Assembly (NCBI RefSeq): GCF_025263265.1
Contig: NZ_CP079869.1
Span: forward strand, 62,001 to 126,000
From: Mycobacterium sp. SMC-4
GTDB taxonomy: Bacteria > Actinomycetota > Actinomycetes > Mycobacteriales > Mycobacteriaceae
Reading direction: 5' to 3'
Length of the DNA: 64,000 bases
This document shows, one piece after another, positions 26,658 to 35,492 of this stretch (position 1 is its first letter; every line of letters starts with the position of its first letter). The translations under genes and the position numbers were made by a program. The notes below the pieces were generated by a model. It was given only the letters and a program-made list of their open reading frames with translations. It did not search any database and was not told the DNA's origin.

Positions 26658-28646
26658 TCAGGCGGCCACGAGCTCGGATTCGGTTCTGGCGCCGGGCTTG
26701 ATGAACTGCTTGGCCACCACGACGGCCAATGCGCCGGCGATGGTGCCCGCGATCAGCGCGATGACGAAGCCGAGCTTGTTGTCGATGGCGAACAGCACGA
26801 AGATGCCGCCGTGCGGGGCCCGTGAGGTCGCGCCGAAGGCCATGCACAGTGCGCCGGTGATCGCGCCGCCGAACATCATCGACGGGATCACCCGCAGCGG
26901 GTCGGCCGCGGCGAACGGGATGGCGCCCTCGGAGATGAACGACGCGCCCAGCAGCCACGCCGCGCGGCCGTTCTCCCGCTCGGGCTCGCTGAACAGCCGG
27001 GGCCGGATGGTGGTGGCCAGCGCCATCGCCAGCGGCGGCACCATGCCCGCGGCCATCACGGTGGCCATGATCTCGAACGAGGCGGTGGTGGCCGCGGCCA
27101 GCCCGGCGGTGGCGAACGCATACGCCGCCTTGTTGACCGGGCCGCCCAAATCGAAGCACATCATCAAGCCGAGGATGACGCCGAGCAGGATCGCCGAGGT
27201 GCCCGACATTCCGCTGAGCCACTCGGTGAGGCTGGTGTTGACCCAGGCCAGCGGACGGCCGACCAGGAAGAACATGATCAGCCCGACCGCCAGCGACGCG
27301 AACAGCGGGGTGATCACCACCGGCATCAGGCCCCGGAACCATTGCGGCACCTTGATGTTGGAGATCCACAGCGCCGCGAAGCCGGCGATCACACCGCCGA
27401 CGATGCCGCCGATGAAGCCGCCGCCGATGAACACCGCCAGCGCGCCGGCGGTGAAGCCGGGCGCGATGCCCGGCCGGTCGGCGATCGCGAACGAGATGTA
27501 GCCGGCCAGCGCGGGCACCAGGAAGCCGAACGCCAACCCGCCGAGGGTGAACAGGATCGCGCCCAGGTATTCCAGGAAGCCGCCCGGCGGCAGGCTGGTC
27601 AGCGAGTAGTTCAGCGCGATGTCGTTGCCGGTGTCGGCGATCTCGTAGCCGGCGAACAGAAAGCCCAGCGCGATCAGCAGACCACCCGCGGCGACGAACG
27701 GGATCATGTAGCTCACGCCGGTCAGCAGGATCTGACGGGTCCGGGTGCCCCAGCCGACGTCACCCGACGGTGCCTGTGCGGCGTCCGCACCCGACCCCTC
27801 GACGCGCGGTGCATTCGGATTGTCGGCTGCGGCAACGGCTTCGGCGATCATCTTGGCGGGCTCGTTGATGGCGCGCTTGACGCCCGAGGCGATCACCGGC
27901 TTGCCGGCGAAGCGGCCCTTGTCCTTGACGCCGACGTCGGTGGCGAAGATGACCGCGTCGGCCCCGGCGATGGTGTCAGCCGGCACCGGGGTGCTGCCCG
28001 AGGAACCCTGGGTCTCCACCACCAGCGTGACGCCGGCCTCCTTGGCCGCGGCGGCCAGCGCATCGGCGGCCATATAGGTGTGGGCGATACCGGTCGGGCA
28101 GGCGGTGATCGCGACGACCGTCTTCGTGGCCGTCTCGACCGGCGAGGCCGCGGGCTGCGCGGCCGGGGCAGCCGGTGCCGGGTTGACCACGCCGTCGACC
28201 AGCTCGACCACTTCGGCGGCGGTGCCCGCGCTACGCAGCGACGCGACGAAGTCCTTACGCACCAACGCCCGCGCCAGGCTGGAGAGCAGCTTCATGTGCT
28301 CCTGCCCGCCCGACTCCGGGGCGGCGATCAGGAACACCAGGTCGGCCGGGCCGTCCGGGGCGCCGAAGTCCACCGCCGGGGTCAGTCGCGCGAACCCGAT
28401 CGTCGGGGTGTCCACATAGGGGGAGCGGCAGTGCGGGATCGCGATGCCGCCGGGCAGGCCGGTGGCCGACTGACCTTCGCGGGCCATGGCGGCGCCGAGC
28501 AGGCCCTCGGCGTCGGAGGTGCGGCCCGCACCGGCCAGGCTGGCGGTCAGCCGGGCGATCACGGCTTCCTTGTCGCCGTCGACGGCGACGTCGAGCAACA
28601 CCAGATCGGTGGTGATGATCGGCGCTGAAGGAGTGGGGCTGGTCAT
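26658..28646 (-). CDS. fruA: Fructose-specific PTS permease EIIABC
   Basis: The 662-residue fusion has EIIA first (about 1-155, active His72 in GIAIPHCRSPYVD), an Ala/Pro linker, EIIB (about 172-275, active Cys183 in TACPTGIAHTYMAADA), a second linker and EIIC (about 310-655) with about eight to ten membrane helices, including GGFIGGIVGGVIAGFAALW. It imports fructose and releases fructose 1-phosphate, the substrate of the FruK product encoded upstream. The start is an ATG, MTSPTPSAP. fruK ends 23 bases upstream. Confidence 0.95.
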   Translation of the reverse strand: MTSPTPSAPIITTDLVLLDVAVDGDKEAVIARLTASLAGAGRTSDAEGLLGAAMAREGQSATGLPGGIAIPHCRSPYVDTPTIGFARLTPAVDFGAPDGPADLVFLIAAPESGGQEHMKLLSSLARALVRKDFVASLRSAGTAAEVVELVDGVVNPAPAAPAAQPAASPVETATKTVVAITACPTGIAHTYMAADALAAAAKEAGVTLVVETQGSSGSTPVPADTIAGADAVIFATDVGVKDKGRFAGKPVIASGVKRAINEPAKMIAEAVAAADNPNAPRVEGSGADAAQAPSGDVGWGTRTRQILLTGVSYMIPFVAAGGLLIALGFLFAGYEIADTGNDIALNYSLTSLPPGGFLEYLGAILFTLGGLAFGFLVPALAGYISFAIADRPGIAPGFTAGALAVFIGGGFIGGIVGGVIAGFAALWISNIKVPQWFRGLMPVVITPLFASLAVGLIMFFLVGRPLAWVNTSLTEWLSGMSGTSAILLGVILGLMMCFDLGGPVNKAAYAFATAGLAAATTASFEIMATVMAAGMVPPLAMALATTIRPRLFSEPERENGRAAWLLGASFISEGAIPFAAADPLRVIPSMMFGGAITGALCMAFGATSRAPHGGIFVLFAIDNKLGFVIALIAGTIAGALAVVVAKQFIKPGARTESELVAA

Positions 28647-28669
28647 GGCACTACTTTCGTCGTCCGGCG

Positions 28670-29647
28670 TTACCGGTTGGCAGGAATCGGTGAAATCGGC
28701 GACACCACAACGGCATCGAGATCGAGTTCGGTGGGACCGGGCAGGGTGGTCCCGGGCAGGGCCGCCGCGGCACTGCCGTAGGCCACGGCCATCCGCAGCC
28801 GCTGCGGCGGCGTGGCAGCGCCGACCTCGGCACGCACGTACCCGGCCAGCGACGAATCACCGGCGCCCACGGTGCTGCGCGGCACGATGGGCGGCGGCGT
28901 GGCCATCCACGCCCCGGTCGCATCGACGAGCACCGCGCCGGCCGCCCCCAGGGTGGCCAGCACCGCGCCGATGCCGCGGTCGGTCAACCGGCGCGCGGCC
29001 ACCACCACGGGTTCGGGATCGCCCTGGGCCACCGCGTCTTCAAGGGCCTGAGGGGATTCGCCGAGCACTCCGGCGAGCTCCTCGGCGTTGGGCTTGATCA
29101 GATCCGGGGCGCCGCGGTCCAGGGCGGCCACCAACGCGGCCAGCGGAGCGTCGGAGGTGTCCACCGCGACGCGGCAGCGCTGCTCGGCCATCAGCGCGAC
29201 CACGTCGGCGTACCAGGAGTCCGGCATACCGGGCGGCAGTGACCCCGACATCACCACCCAGTCGGCGTCGCGGGCGGCCTCGAGCACCGCATCGGTCAGC
29301 GCGGTGACGGTGCCCGCATCCAGCGTCGCACCCGGTTCGTTGATCTTGGTGGTGGTGCCGTCCGGTTCGGTGATGGTCAGGTTGGTGCGCGCGGGCTCGG
29401 ATGTCGGCACCGCGCGGGCCGTCACCGCGGCGGTGTGCAGCGCGGACAGCAGTGGGTCGTTGGGTCCGGCCGGGAGCACTGCGACCGCGTCGAGGCCGGC
29501 CAGGGTCAACGCGCGCGCGACGTTGACGCCCTTACCCCCGGCCTGACTGGTCACCGACGTCACCCGGTGCACGGCCCCGCGGGTCAGCGGCGAGGGCAGC
29601 GTGACCGTGCGATCGATGCTCGGGTTGGGCGTGACGGTGACGATCAC
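28670..29647 (-). CDS. fruK: 1-phosphofructokinase
   Basis: The 325-residue PfkB-family kinase has the N-terminal VTPNPSIDRTV and QAGGKGVNVARALTLAG substrate-binding stretch and the C-terminal PfkB signature with the catalytic Asp in VGAGDSSLAGYV. It converts fructose 1-phosphate to fructose 1,6-bisphosphate with ATP. It is encoded between fruR and fruA; its ATG overlaps the fruR stop (29644-29647). The pathway context (fructose-specific PTS beside it) favours FruK over tagatose-type kinases. Confidence 0.94.
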   Translation of the reverse strand: MIVTVTPNPSIDRTVTLPSPLTRGAVHRVTSVTSQAGGKGVNVARALTLAGLDAVAVLPAGPNDPLLSALHTAAVTARAVPTSEPARTNLTITEPDGTTTKINEPGATLDAGTVTALTDAVLEAARDADWVVMSGSLPPGMPDSWYADVVALMAEQRCRVAVDTSDAPLAALVAALDRGAPDLIKPNAEELAGVLGESPQALEDAVAQGDPEPVVVAARRLTDRGIGAVLATLGAAGAVLVDATGAWMATPPPIVPRSTVGAGDSSLAGYVRAEVGAATPPQRLRMAVAYGSAAAALPGTTLPGPTELDLDAVVVSPISPIPANR

Positions 29648-30423
29648 TGGTGGCCTCCTGCGCAGATGACCTCGACGCCCTGCTCGGTGAGCTCGGCGCT
29701 GTCGGCGGGACTGATCTCGGTGTCGGTGATGAGGGTGTCGACGCTGGTAATGGGGGCGAAGCTGACGAAGTCCTCCCGGCCCACCTTCGACGAATCGGCC
29801 GCGACGACGACGTAGTTGGCCGCGCGGACCATGGCGCGCTTGACCGCGGCCTCGTCGCTGTCGGGGGTGGACAGCCCGTGGCGCACGCTGAGCGCATTGG
29901 TGCCGATGAAGGCGATGTCGACGCGCAGGGTGTCGAGCACCCGCAGCGTCTGTTCGCCGACCGCGGCCTGGGTCAGGCCGCGCACCCGCCCGCCCAGCAG
30001 CTGCAACGACACCGTCGGCATGGTGGCCAGCCGGGCGGCGATCGGAACCGAGTTGGTGACGACGATCAGCTCGCGGTCGGTCGGCAGCTGGGCGGCGATA
30101 CGCATGGTGGTGGTGCCGGCGTCGAGCAGCACGGTGGCGCCGGTGAGCGGGAAGAACTCCGCGGCAGCGAGCGCGATGGCGTCCTTGTGCTCGGCGCGGG
30201 TGGTGTCGCGCTCACCGACGCCGGGTTCGACCAGGTGCAGGGCGCGGACCGGGACGGCTCCGCCGTGCACGCGGCGCACGATGCCGGCCTTGTCCAGGAC
30301 CGCCAGATCACGCCGCACCGTCTCGGTGGTGACGTCGTAGGCCTGCGCCAGCTCGGTCACCGAAGCCCTACCCTGGGCGATCACCAGGGACGCGATGGCC
30401 TGTTGACGCTCTTCGGGATACAT
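29644..30423 (-). CDS. fruR: DeoR-family repressor of the fructose PTS genes
   Basis: The 259-residue protein begins with the DeoR winged helix (MYPEERQQAIASLV, RASVTELAQAYDVTTETVRR, DLAVLDKAGIVRRVHGGA). It continues with the sugar-phosphate sensing domain (TVLLDAGTTTMRIAAQLP, VVAADSSKVGRE). In related actinobacteria such regulators respond to fructose phosphates and repress the PTS genes. It leads the minus-strand row and faces ptsI across 117 bases holding a perfect palindrome that overlaps both predicted -35 boxes. Confidence 0.92.
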   Translation of the reverse strand: MYPEERQQAIASLVIAQGRASVTELAQAYDVTTETVRRDLAVLDKAGIVRRVHGGAVPVRALHLVEPGVGERDTTRAEHKDAIALAAAEFFPLTGATVLLDAGTTTMRIAAQLPTDRELIVVTNSVPIAARLATMPTVSLQLLGGRVRGLTQAAVGEQTLRVLDTLRVDIAFIGTNALSVRHGLSTPDSDEAAVKRAMVRAANYVVVAADSSKVGREDFVSFAPITSVDTLITDTEISPADSAELTEQGVEVICAGGHQ

Positions 30424-30487
30424 GGAGCTCCGTAGCTGCGGTGCGGGTTTATGTGACTGTAGGTCCGAATTGATGTTGATACATTTG

Positions 30488-30533
30488 GTTTTACTCGTGA
30501 ATGTGTTGACTTGTCAACAGTTTCTTGTAACCT
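30488..30533. promoter_or_regulatory. Divergent fruR/ptsI promoters sharing one operator
   Basis: Plus strand: -35 TTGACT at 30506-30511, 16-base spacer, -10 TAACCT at 30528-30533, seven bases before the ptsI ATG, so the message is leaderless or nearly so. Minus strand: -35 TTGACA at 30517-30512, 18-base spacer, -10 TAAAAC at 30493-30488, serving fruR-fruK-fruA-ptsH. The perfect palindrome GTTGACttGTCAAC (30505-30518) covers both -35 boxes, so one bound dimer would block both directions. The FruR product is the obvious candidate. Confidence 0.7.
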
Positions 30534-30540
30534 GGTTCAC

Positions 30541-32235
30541 ATGACCGCGTCGCCATCGCTCAGCTCACTATCCGCCGGCACCGTCCTGCGTGGGGTGCCC
30601 GTTGTGGCCGGAGTTCAGTACGCACCCGTGATCCGCCCGGGCAAGCTGCCCGACATCGACGCCGGCGCCAGCCCGGACCTCGGCGAGGCCGACCGGCCCG
30701 GCGAAGTCGAGCGTTTCACCGCCGCCGCGTCAGCGGTCGCGACCCGGTTGCGCGAGCGCGCGACCCATGCCAGCGGAGCTGCCGCCGAAGTGCTCACCGC
30801 GACGGCGACGCTGGCCCAGGACCGGGCGTGGATCAGTGCGGCGCAAAAACGCATCACCGACGGCGCGCCGGCGGTGCGGGCGGTGACCGGCGCGATCGAC
30901 CAGTTCGTCGACATGTTCACCAAGATGGGTGGCCTGATGGCAGAACGGGTCACCGACCTGCGTGACATCGGCGACCGGGTGGTGGCCGAGCTGGCCGGCC
31001 TGCCCGAACCCGGGGTGCCGGTGCCCGACGTGCCGTCGATCCTGTGCGCCGAGGACCTGGCCCCGGCCGACACCGCCGGACTGGACCCGACGCTGGTCGT
31101 CGCGTTGGCCACCACGCTGGGCGGCCCCACCAGCCACACCGCGATCATCGCCCGCCAGCTCGGCATCCCGTGCGTGGTCGCCGTCACCGGACTCGACGAC
31201 GTCACCGAAGGCACCGCCGTCCTCGTCGACGGCACGCTGGGCACCGTCACCGTCGAGCCGGACCAGGCCACGGCCCGCGACGCGGTCGCCGAGGCACAAC
31301 GACTGGCCGCCGAGGCGGCCCACTGGTCGGGTCCGGGCGCCACCGCCGACGGGCATGCCGTCGCGGTGCTGGCCAACGTCCAGGACGGCGGGGCGGCGCG
31401 CAAAGCCCGCGACACCCCGGCCGAAGGCGTCGGCCTGTTCCGGACCGAGTTGTGCTTCCTCAACCGCGACACCGAGCCCACGGTCGACGAGCAGGCCGAG
31501 ATCTACGCCGAGGTGCTCACCGCGTTCGGGGGCCGCAAGGTCGTGGTGCGCACCCTCGACGCCGGATCGGACAAGCCGCTGAAGTTCGCCGGTCATCCCG
31601 ACGAGGCCAACCCCGCCCTCGGGGTGCGCGGCATCCGGATCGCCGAGGGCAACCCTGGGCTGCTGACCCGTCAGCTGGAAGCGATCGCGGTGGCCGGCCA
31701 GCGCACCGGCAACCCGCCGTGGGTGATGGCGCCGATGATCGCCACCGCGCTGGAAGCGCAGAACTTCGCGGCGCAGTGCCGCGAGCACGGGCTCACACCC
31801 GGGGTGATGATCGAGGTGCCCGCGGCGGCGCTGCTGGCCGACAAGATCTTGGCCCACGTCGATTTTCTGTCGATCGGGACCAACGATCTGGCGCAGTACA
31901 CGATGGCCGCCGACCGGATGTCGGCTGAGCTGGCCACGCTGACCGATCCGTGGCAGCCGGCGGTTTTGGCGCTGGTCGCGATGACGGTGCGGGCCGGCAC
32001 CGCGGCCGACAAGCCGGTGGGGGTGTGCGGTGAAGCCGCGGCCGACCCACTGCTGGCGTGCGTGCTGACCGGGCTGGGAGTGACGTCACTGTCCGCGGCG
32101 TCCGCAGCGGTGCAGTCCGTCGGCGCGAAGTTGGCGCAGGTGAGTCTGCAGCAGTGCCGCGAGGCCGCCGATGCGGTGCTCGCGACCGCCAGCGCTGCCG
32201 ACGCGCGGGCGGCAGCGCTGGCAGTGCTGAGCTAG
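30541..32235 (+). CDS. ptsI: PTS enzyme I, phosphoenolpyruvate-protein phosphotransferase
   Basis: The 564-residue protein has the N-terminal HPr-binding helical domain, the phosphohistidine domain with active His199 in GGPTSHTAIIARQLGIP, and the PEP-binding TIM barrel (EGVGLFRTELCFLNRD, then FLSIGTNDLAQYTMAADR). It takes phosphate from PEP and passes it to HPr (ptsH). The ATG at 30541 follows a -10 box by seven bases. An upstream in-frame GTG at 30511 would lie inside the promoter, so I reject it. The stop overlaps the stop of the convergent DUF6131 gene. Confidence 0.95.
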   Translation: MTASPSLSSLSAGTVLRGVPVVAGVQYAPVIRPGKLPDIDAGASPDLGEADRPGEVERFTAAASAVATRLRERATHASGAAAEVLTATATLAQDRAWISAAQKRITDGAPAVRAVTGAIDQFVDMFTKMGGLMAERVTDLRDIGDRVVAELAGLPEPGVPVPDVPSILCAEDLAPADTAGLDPTLVVALATTLGGPTSHTAIIARQLGIPCVVAVTGLDDVTEGTAVLVDGTLGTVTVEPDQATARDAVAEAQRLAAEAAHWSGPGATADGHAVAVLANVQDGGAARKARDTPAEGVGLFRTELCFLNRDTEPTVDEQAEIYAEVLTAFGGRKVVVRTLDAGSDKPLKFAGHPDEANPALGVRGIRIAEGNPGLLTRQLEAIAVAGQRTGNPPWVMAPMIATALEAQNFAAQCREHGLTPGVMIEVPAAALLADKILAHVDFLSIGTNDLAQYTMAADRMSAELATLTDPWQPAVLALVAMTVRAGTAADKPVGVCGEAAADPLLACVLTGLGVTSLSAASAAVQSVGAKLAQVSLQQCREAADAVLATASAADARAAALAVLS

Positions 32236-32387
32236 AACCAGACTTTTCGACCGCCGACGGGCCGGCCCACCGCGCCGAGGATGAACAGCACGATGCCGAT
32301 GACGATGAGGATGCCGCCGATCGTGTAGAGGAACGGCAGCGTGGTGAAGTAGCCGATCAACAAGAGGATGATGCCGAGCACGATCAT
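32232..32387 (-). CDS. DUF6131-family small membrane protein
   Basis: This 51-residue protein starts MIVLGIILLLIGYF and contains two hydrophobic helices separated by a short turn (LPFLYTIGGILIVIGIVLFI). It ends in the basic motif GAVGRPVGGRKVWF. This pattern is the small actinobacterial DUF6131 family, whose function is unknown. Its stop overlaps that of ptsI tail to tail (CTAG). Upstream on the minus strand GGTTT, 15 bases, GGGCAA weakly resembles a SigF stress promoter about 50 bases before the start, which would fit reports of such peptides in stress regulons; this is tentative. Confidence 0.75.
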   Translation of the reverse strand: MIVLGIILLLIGYFTTLPFLYTIGGILIVIGIVLFILGAVGRPVGGRKVWF

Positions 32388-32798
32388 GGGTGATCCGTTT
32401 CTGTAGGTTTCCTGACAACTACGTCCGCGTTGTATTTGCCCACTTCGTCAGTAACGAAACCCTGACGGAATGCTGCGCTGGCAGACCGATGAAACGGAAT
32501 CGAGTAAAACCGGCGAGTCGGAGTTGGGTGGCGTCCGGGCTTCGCAGACGAAGCCCGGACGTTCCCCCTCCTGAAACACCCCCCGGCGCCGATCAGAACT
32601 GTAAGAACAGCGACGTCCTCGGCGCGCGCGTAGTGCACTACCTGTTTCTGCGTAGGCCCGCAGACAGCGCTGTCGCTCACTGCTGTCGCGAGGGGATCGG
32701 GGCTCTGATCAACGGCGCCACGGCGCGCGCCATGCGTAGTCTTCTTCTTCACGACGCGCAGAACCCCGACCGCCGGGGTGGTGCTGGGGGGCAGCCAC
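32388..32798. other. Intergenic region with a strong hairpin at 32532-32561
   Basis: The 411 bases between the DUF6131 gene and the GMC oxidoreductase gene hold no supported gene. At 32532-32561 a perfect 13-bp stem (CGTCCGGGCTTCG with a CAGA loop) forms a terminator-like hairpin followed by a C/T-rich run. Both flanking genes read away from it, so it insulates rather than ends them, or it ends an unseen small RNA. Short inverted repeats (TTCGT-cagta-ACGAA near 32447) lie in the DUF6131 promoter area. Confidence 0.5.
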
Positions 32799-34499
32799 AT
32801 GAGCTTGTCGATCGGTGACGTGCCGGAGAAGACCGACTACCTGGTCATCGGAACCGGTTTCGGCGGTTCGGTGATGGCGGCGCGGTTGGCGCAGGCAGGC
32901 CGCCAGGTGTGCGTGCTGGAGCGGGGCAAACCCTACCCGCCGGGATCGTTTCCCCGCACACCCGACGGTCTGGCGGCCAACTTCTGGGATCCCGGCCGCG
33001 ACCTGCACGGCATGTTCGACGTTCGGTCCTTCATCGGCATCGACGCAATCGTGGCAAGCGGTCTGGGCGGCGGATCGCTGATCTACGCCAACGTGATGCT
33101 GCGGATGGAGCCCGACGCCTTCACCCAGCCGCACCCGGACAATCAGACCCTCTGGGAGAATTGGTCATTCGACTACGAGGATCTGGAGCCGCATTACCGT
33201 GCCGTCGAGCGCTTCCTCGACATCCAGACCGTGCCGGTGGACCACGCCGATTTCGACCTGACCAAGACGCGGCGGTTTCTCGACGGATCGGACGGCCAGG
33301 CCGAACTGGCCAGCCTCGCGGTGCAGTTCCGCGGTCCCGATGGCCGGCCGGTGGTCGGTGGCGAGATGCCGAAAGCGCACTACGGCAACATCTTCGGAAC
33401 TTCTCGGCGCACATGCAAGCTGTGCGGCGAATGCGACATCGGATGCAACGAAGGTGCCAAGAACAGCCTCGACCACACCTACCTGTCCGCCGCGTCGCAC
33501 TGGGGTGCGTCGATACACACGATGACCGAAGCGCGCATCATCGTCCACCGCCGCTGTGACCCCGACGGCTACCTGTTCGAGGTCGCCTACACCGTTCATC
33601 CCTGTGACCCGGCCGACGAGACCGGATGGCGGTGGGTGAAAGCCAAGCAGGTGATCCTCGCTGCGGGGTCGTTGGGCTCGACCGAGCTGCTGCTGCGCAG
33701 TACCGCTGGCAATCACGTGCGGTTGCCGTATGGCGTGTTGCTGGGATCGCGATTCTGCGGCAACGGGGACCTGCTGGGCTTCGCAGTGCCGCGCACCGCG
33801 TCGCAAAACTTCGAGGGGACGCGGGGGCCCGTGATCACCGCCTACCGGCACCTGCGATACCGGACCGAGCGCGACAGCACGGGCCTGCGCGCCGACGTCG
33901 ACATGTACCTGGAGGACGGTGGATTTCCCCCGCTGATCGCCTGGCTGGCCACCATCGGCGACCCCCGGCTGCTGCTGGGCAACCTTGCCCGAGGCGCGGC
34001 GCCCTATCTGTGGGGTCGGTTCCGAAACGCCCATGAGACCAACGTGTCCGCACTCGTGGGCGGTCTGCTGAAAGGCTCGGCGGCCGCGCGGGCTCTGCCG
34101 CTGCTGGGGATGGGACGCGACACTGCGGATGGGGAACTGTTCCTCCGTCGTGGTGGTCCACTCGACAGCACCTGGCGGCTGAAAAGCTCGCGCGCCTACT
34201 TCGAGCAGGTGCACACCCAGATGCGGGCGATGGCGGCCCGGCTGGGCGCCCGGTACGTCACCAACCCGCTCTGGGGCCTCAACCGGGTGATCACGGTGCA
34301 TCCGCTCGGCGGATGCCCAGCCGACACCTCACACTCTCGCGGTGTGGTGGACCGATTTGGCCGCGTTCACGGCGTGCCAGGCCTGCGGGTCTGCGACGGC
34401 TCGGTGTTCCCCGGTCCGATCGGCGCCAACCCGTCGCTGACCATCGCCGCGTTCGCCGACTGGTCAGCCACTCAACTCCTGGACGAAACAGACGTATGA
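32799..34499 (+). CDS. GMC-family flavin oxidoreductase, cholesterol-oxidase-like
   Basis: The 566-residue protein has the FAD-binding start TDYLVIGTGFGGSVMAARLA, the GMC motif GLGGGSLIYANVMLRM, and the C-terminal HPLGGCPADTSHSRGVVD with DGSVFPGPIGANPSLTIAAF. These are the signature of the ChoD/cholesterol-oxidase branch. Around residues 206-216 it has CKLCGECDIGC followed by NEGAKNSLD, a Cys cluster typical of this branch and suggestive of a metal or Fe-S site. The substrate is likely a sterol or another bulky alcohol. I chose ATG 32799; GTGs upstream are possible. It faces the LAL-hydrolase operon tail to tail (15-base gap). Confidence 0.85.
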   Translation: MSLSIGDVPEKTDYLVIGTGFGGSVMAARLAQAGRQVCVLERGKPYPPGSFPRTPDGLAANFWDPGRDLHGMFDVRSFIGIDAIVASGLGGGSLIYANVMLRMEPDAFTQPHPDNQTLWENWSFDYEDLEPHYRAVERFLDIQTVPVDHADFDLTKTRRFLDGSDGQAELASLAVQFRGPDGRPVVGGEMPKAHYGNIFGTSRRTCKLCGECDIGCNEGAKNSLDHTYLSAASHWGASIHTMTEARIIVHRRCDPDGYLFEVAYTVHPCDPADETGWRWVKAKQVILAAGSLGSTELLLRSTAGNHVRLPYGVLLGSRFCGNGDLLGFAVPRTASQNFEGTRGPVITAYRHLRYRTERDSTGLRADVDMYLEDGGFPPLIAWLATIGDPRLLLGNLARGAAPYLWGRFRNAHETNVSALVGGLLKGSAAARALPLLGMGRDTADGELFLRRGGPLDSTWRLKSSRAYFEQVHTQMRAMAARLGARYVTNPLWGLNRVITVHPLGGCPADTSHSRGVVDRFGRVHGVPGLRVCDGSVFPGPIGANPSLTIAAFADWSATQLLDETDV

Positions 34500-34513
34500 G
34501 CTGACGGCGCGGT

Positions 34514-35137
34514 TCACCACCGCGCGCGCAACAGGTAGGTCTTGGCCAGCCCGGCGAGAAAGAACCGGGCGTAGCTGAACACCAGACGCGGTGTGTCCAG
34601 AAAGCCGACGTCACCGTGCGCCCGCATCGTGGTCAGTTGCGCAAGGAAACCGGAGGGACTGAGCCGGACGACGCCGGCCGCGCCGCGGGGACGCGCCGAT
34701 TCGGGGTCCTGCGGCGACGGCGGTGTCTCGTCGACGAGTGCGAGGTGCAGCGTGGTGGTGTCCCGCCACAGCCGCCACGGCCAGCCGGGCTCGAGGATCT
34801 TCCGTGCGAACATCCGGTAGACCCGGTCGTTGTTGAATATGACTGCGGTATAGACCATCTGCTGCACCGGTCGGCCGTTGTGCCCGGCGCCGCGTTCGAA
34901 ACAACTGAACTGCCCATCGCGGGACAGAAAGTGCCCGCCCAGCACCGGAATGACCAACTCGACGCGCAAGCTGGCGCAGTGCCGATCGGCGCCGACGAAA
35001 TCGGCCACGTCGTCGATATCGACGCGCGCATGCAACGACACTGCTACCGCCGTCGCGGACGCGTACCCGGCCACCGGATCGGCGCTGCGCAGATCGATCA
35101 AGCCGGTCATCGTCTCCCGGAACCGCAGGCCCTTCAC
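34514..35137 (-). CDS. Unknown protein found with GMC oxidoreductase and hydrolase
   Basis: I do not recognise an enzyme family. The 207-residue product begins KGLRFRETMTGLIDLRSADP. A beta-rich middle part follows (CASLRVELVIPVLGGHFLSR, FERGAGHNGRPVQQMVYTAV), then WPWRLWRDTTTLHLALV and an amphipathic C terminus. The start is a GTG overlapping the stop of the membrane protein gene (GTGA); an ATG at 35110 is the alternative. I recall large actinobacterial proteins in which a GMC domain, a region starting with an 'F.E.M.G' motif and an alpha/beta hydrolase are fused. If so, this is the middle module as a separate gene. Confidence 0.6.
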   Translation of the reverse strand: MKGLRFRETMTGLIDLRSADPVAGYASATAVAVSLHARVDIDDVADFVGADRHCASLRVELVIPVLGGHFLSRDGQFSCFERGAGHNGRPVQQMVYTAVIFNNDRVYRMFARKILEPGWPWRLWRDTTTLHLALVDETPPSPQDPESARPRGAAGVVRLSPSGFLAQLTTMRAHGDVGFLDTPRLVFSYARFFLAGLAKTYLLRARW

Positions 35138-35490
35138 TGGTTCTGCCGTGCTCGATTGGCCATCACGGCGAACCACCCGGCCACCGCGCACCACCCGGCC
35201 GCCCACGCCCACACACTGCCGAGGGGGACGGTGGGCCTGCCCCACAACAGAATCAACCCGATGACCGCGGCCACCAACGCCGCCACCGCCAGCCAGCGAA
35301 GGCCCGACAGTACCTCGGTGCCGACCATGACGGCGGCCAGAACTGTGGCCGTGATCGCCCAGGACCTGGCGTCAGCCGGCGTCATCGTCATCACGGTCTG
35401 ACCGCGCAACCCCGAGCCGAGTCCAGAGCCAGCAAGCACCGAAAGGCAGAGCAACAGAACACAATTGCTGAGCATCAGCGTCTTCGGCAT
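35134..35490 (-). CDS. Small four-helix membrane protein
   Basis: The product (118 residues from ATG 35490) has four predicted membrane helices: LSNCVLLLCLSVLAGSGLG, a second around SWAITATVLAAVMVGTEVL, LRWLAVAALVAAVIGLILLW and VWAWAAGWCAVAGWFAVMA. No catalytic motif is visible. It is coupled between the hydrolase gene (stop two bases before this ATG) and the unknown gene downstream (GTGA overlap). An ATG 18 bases upstream, overlapping the hydrolase, is another possible start. It may anchor or house the neighbouring enzymes in the membrane; that is inference from context only. Confidence 0.65.
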   Translation of the reverse strand: MPKTLMLSNCVLLLCLSVLAGSGLGSGLRGQTVMTMTPADARSWAITATVLAAVMVGTEVLSGLRWLAVAALVAAVIGLILLWGRPTVPLGSVWAWAAGWCAVAGWFAVMANRARQNQ

Positions 35491-35492
35491 GG

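Noticed and set aside
27342..28628. 428-codon plus-strand frame opposite fruA
   Set aside because: Shadow of the EIIABC gene, with Arg/Gly/Asp-rich low-information sequence.
30730..31857. Long minus-strand frame opposite ptsI
   Set aside because: Shadow frame of high-GC codons; the composition is Gly/Arg/His-rich and no domain is seen, while ptsI is unmistakable.
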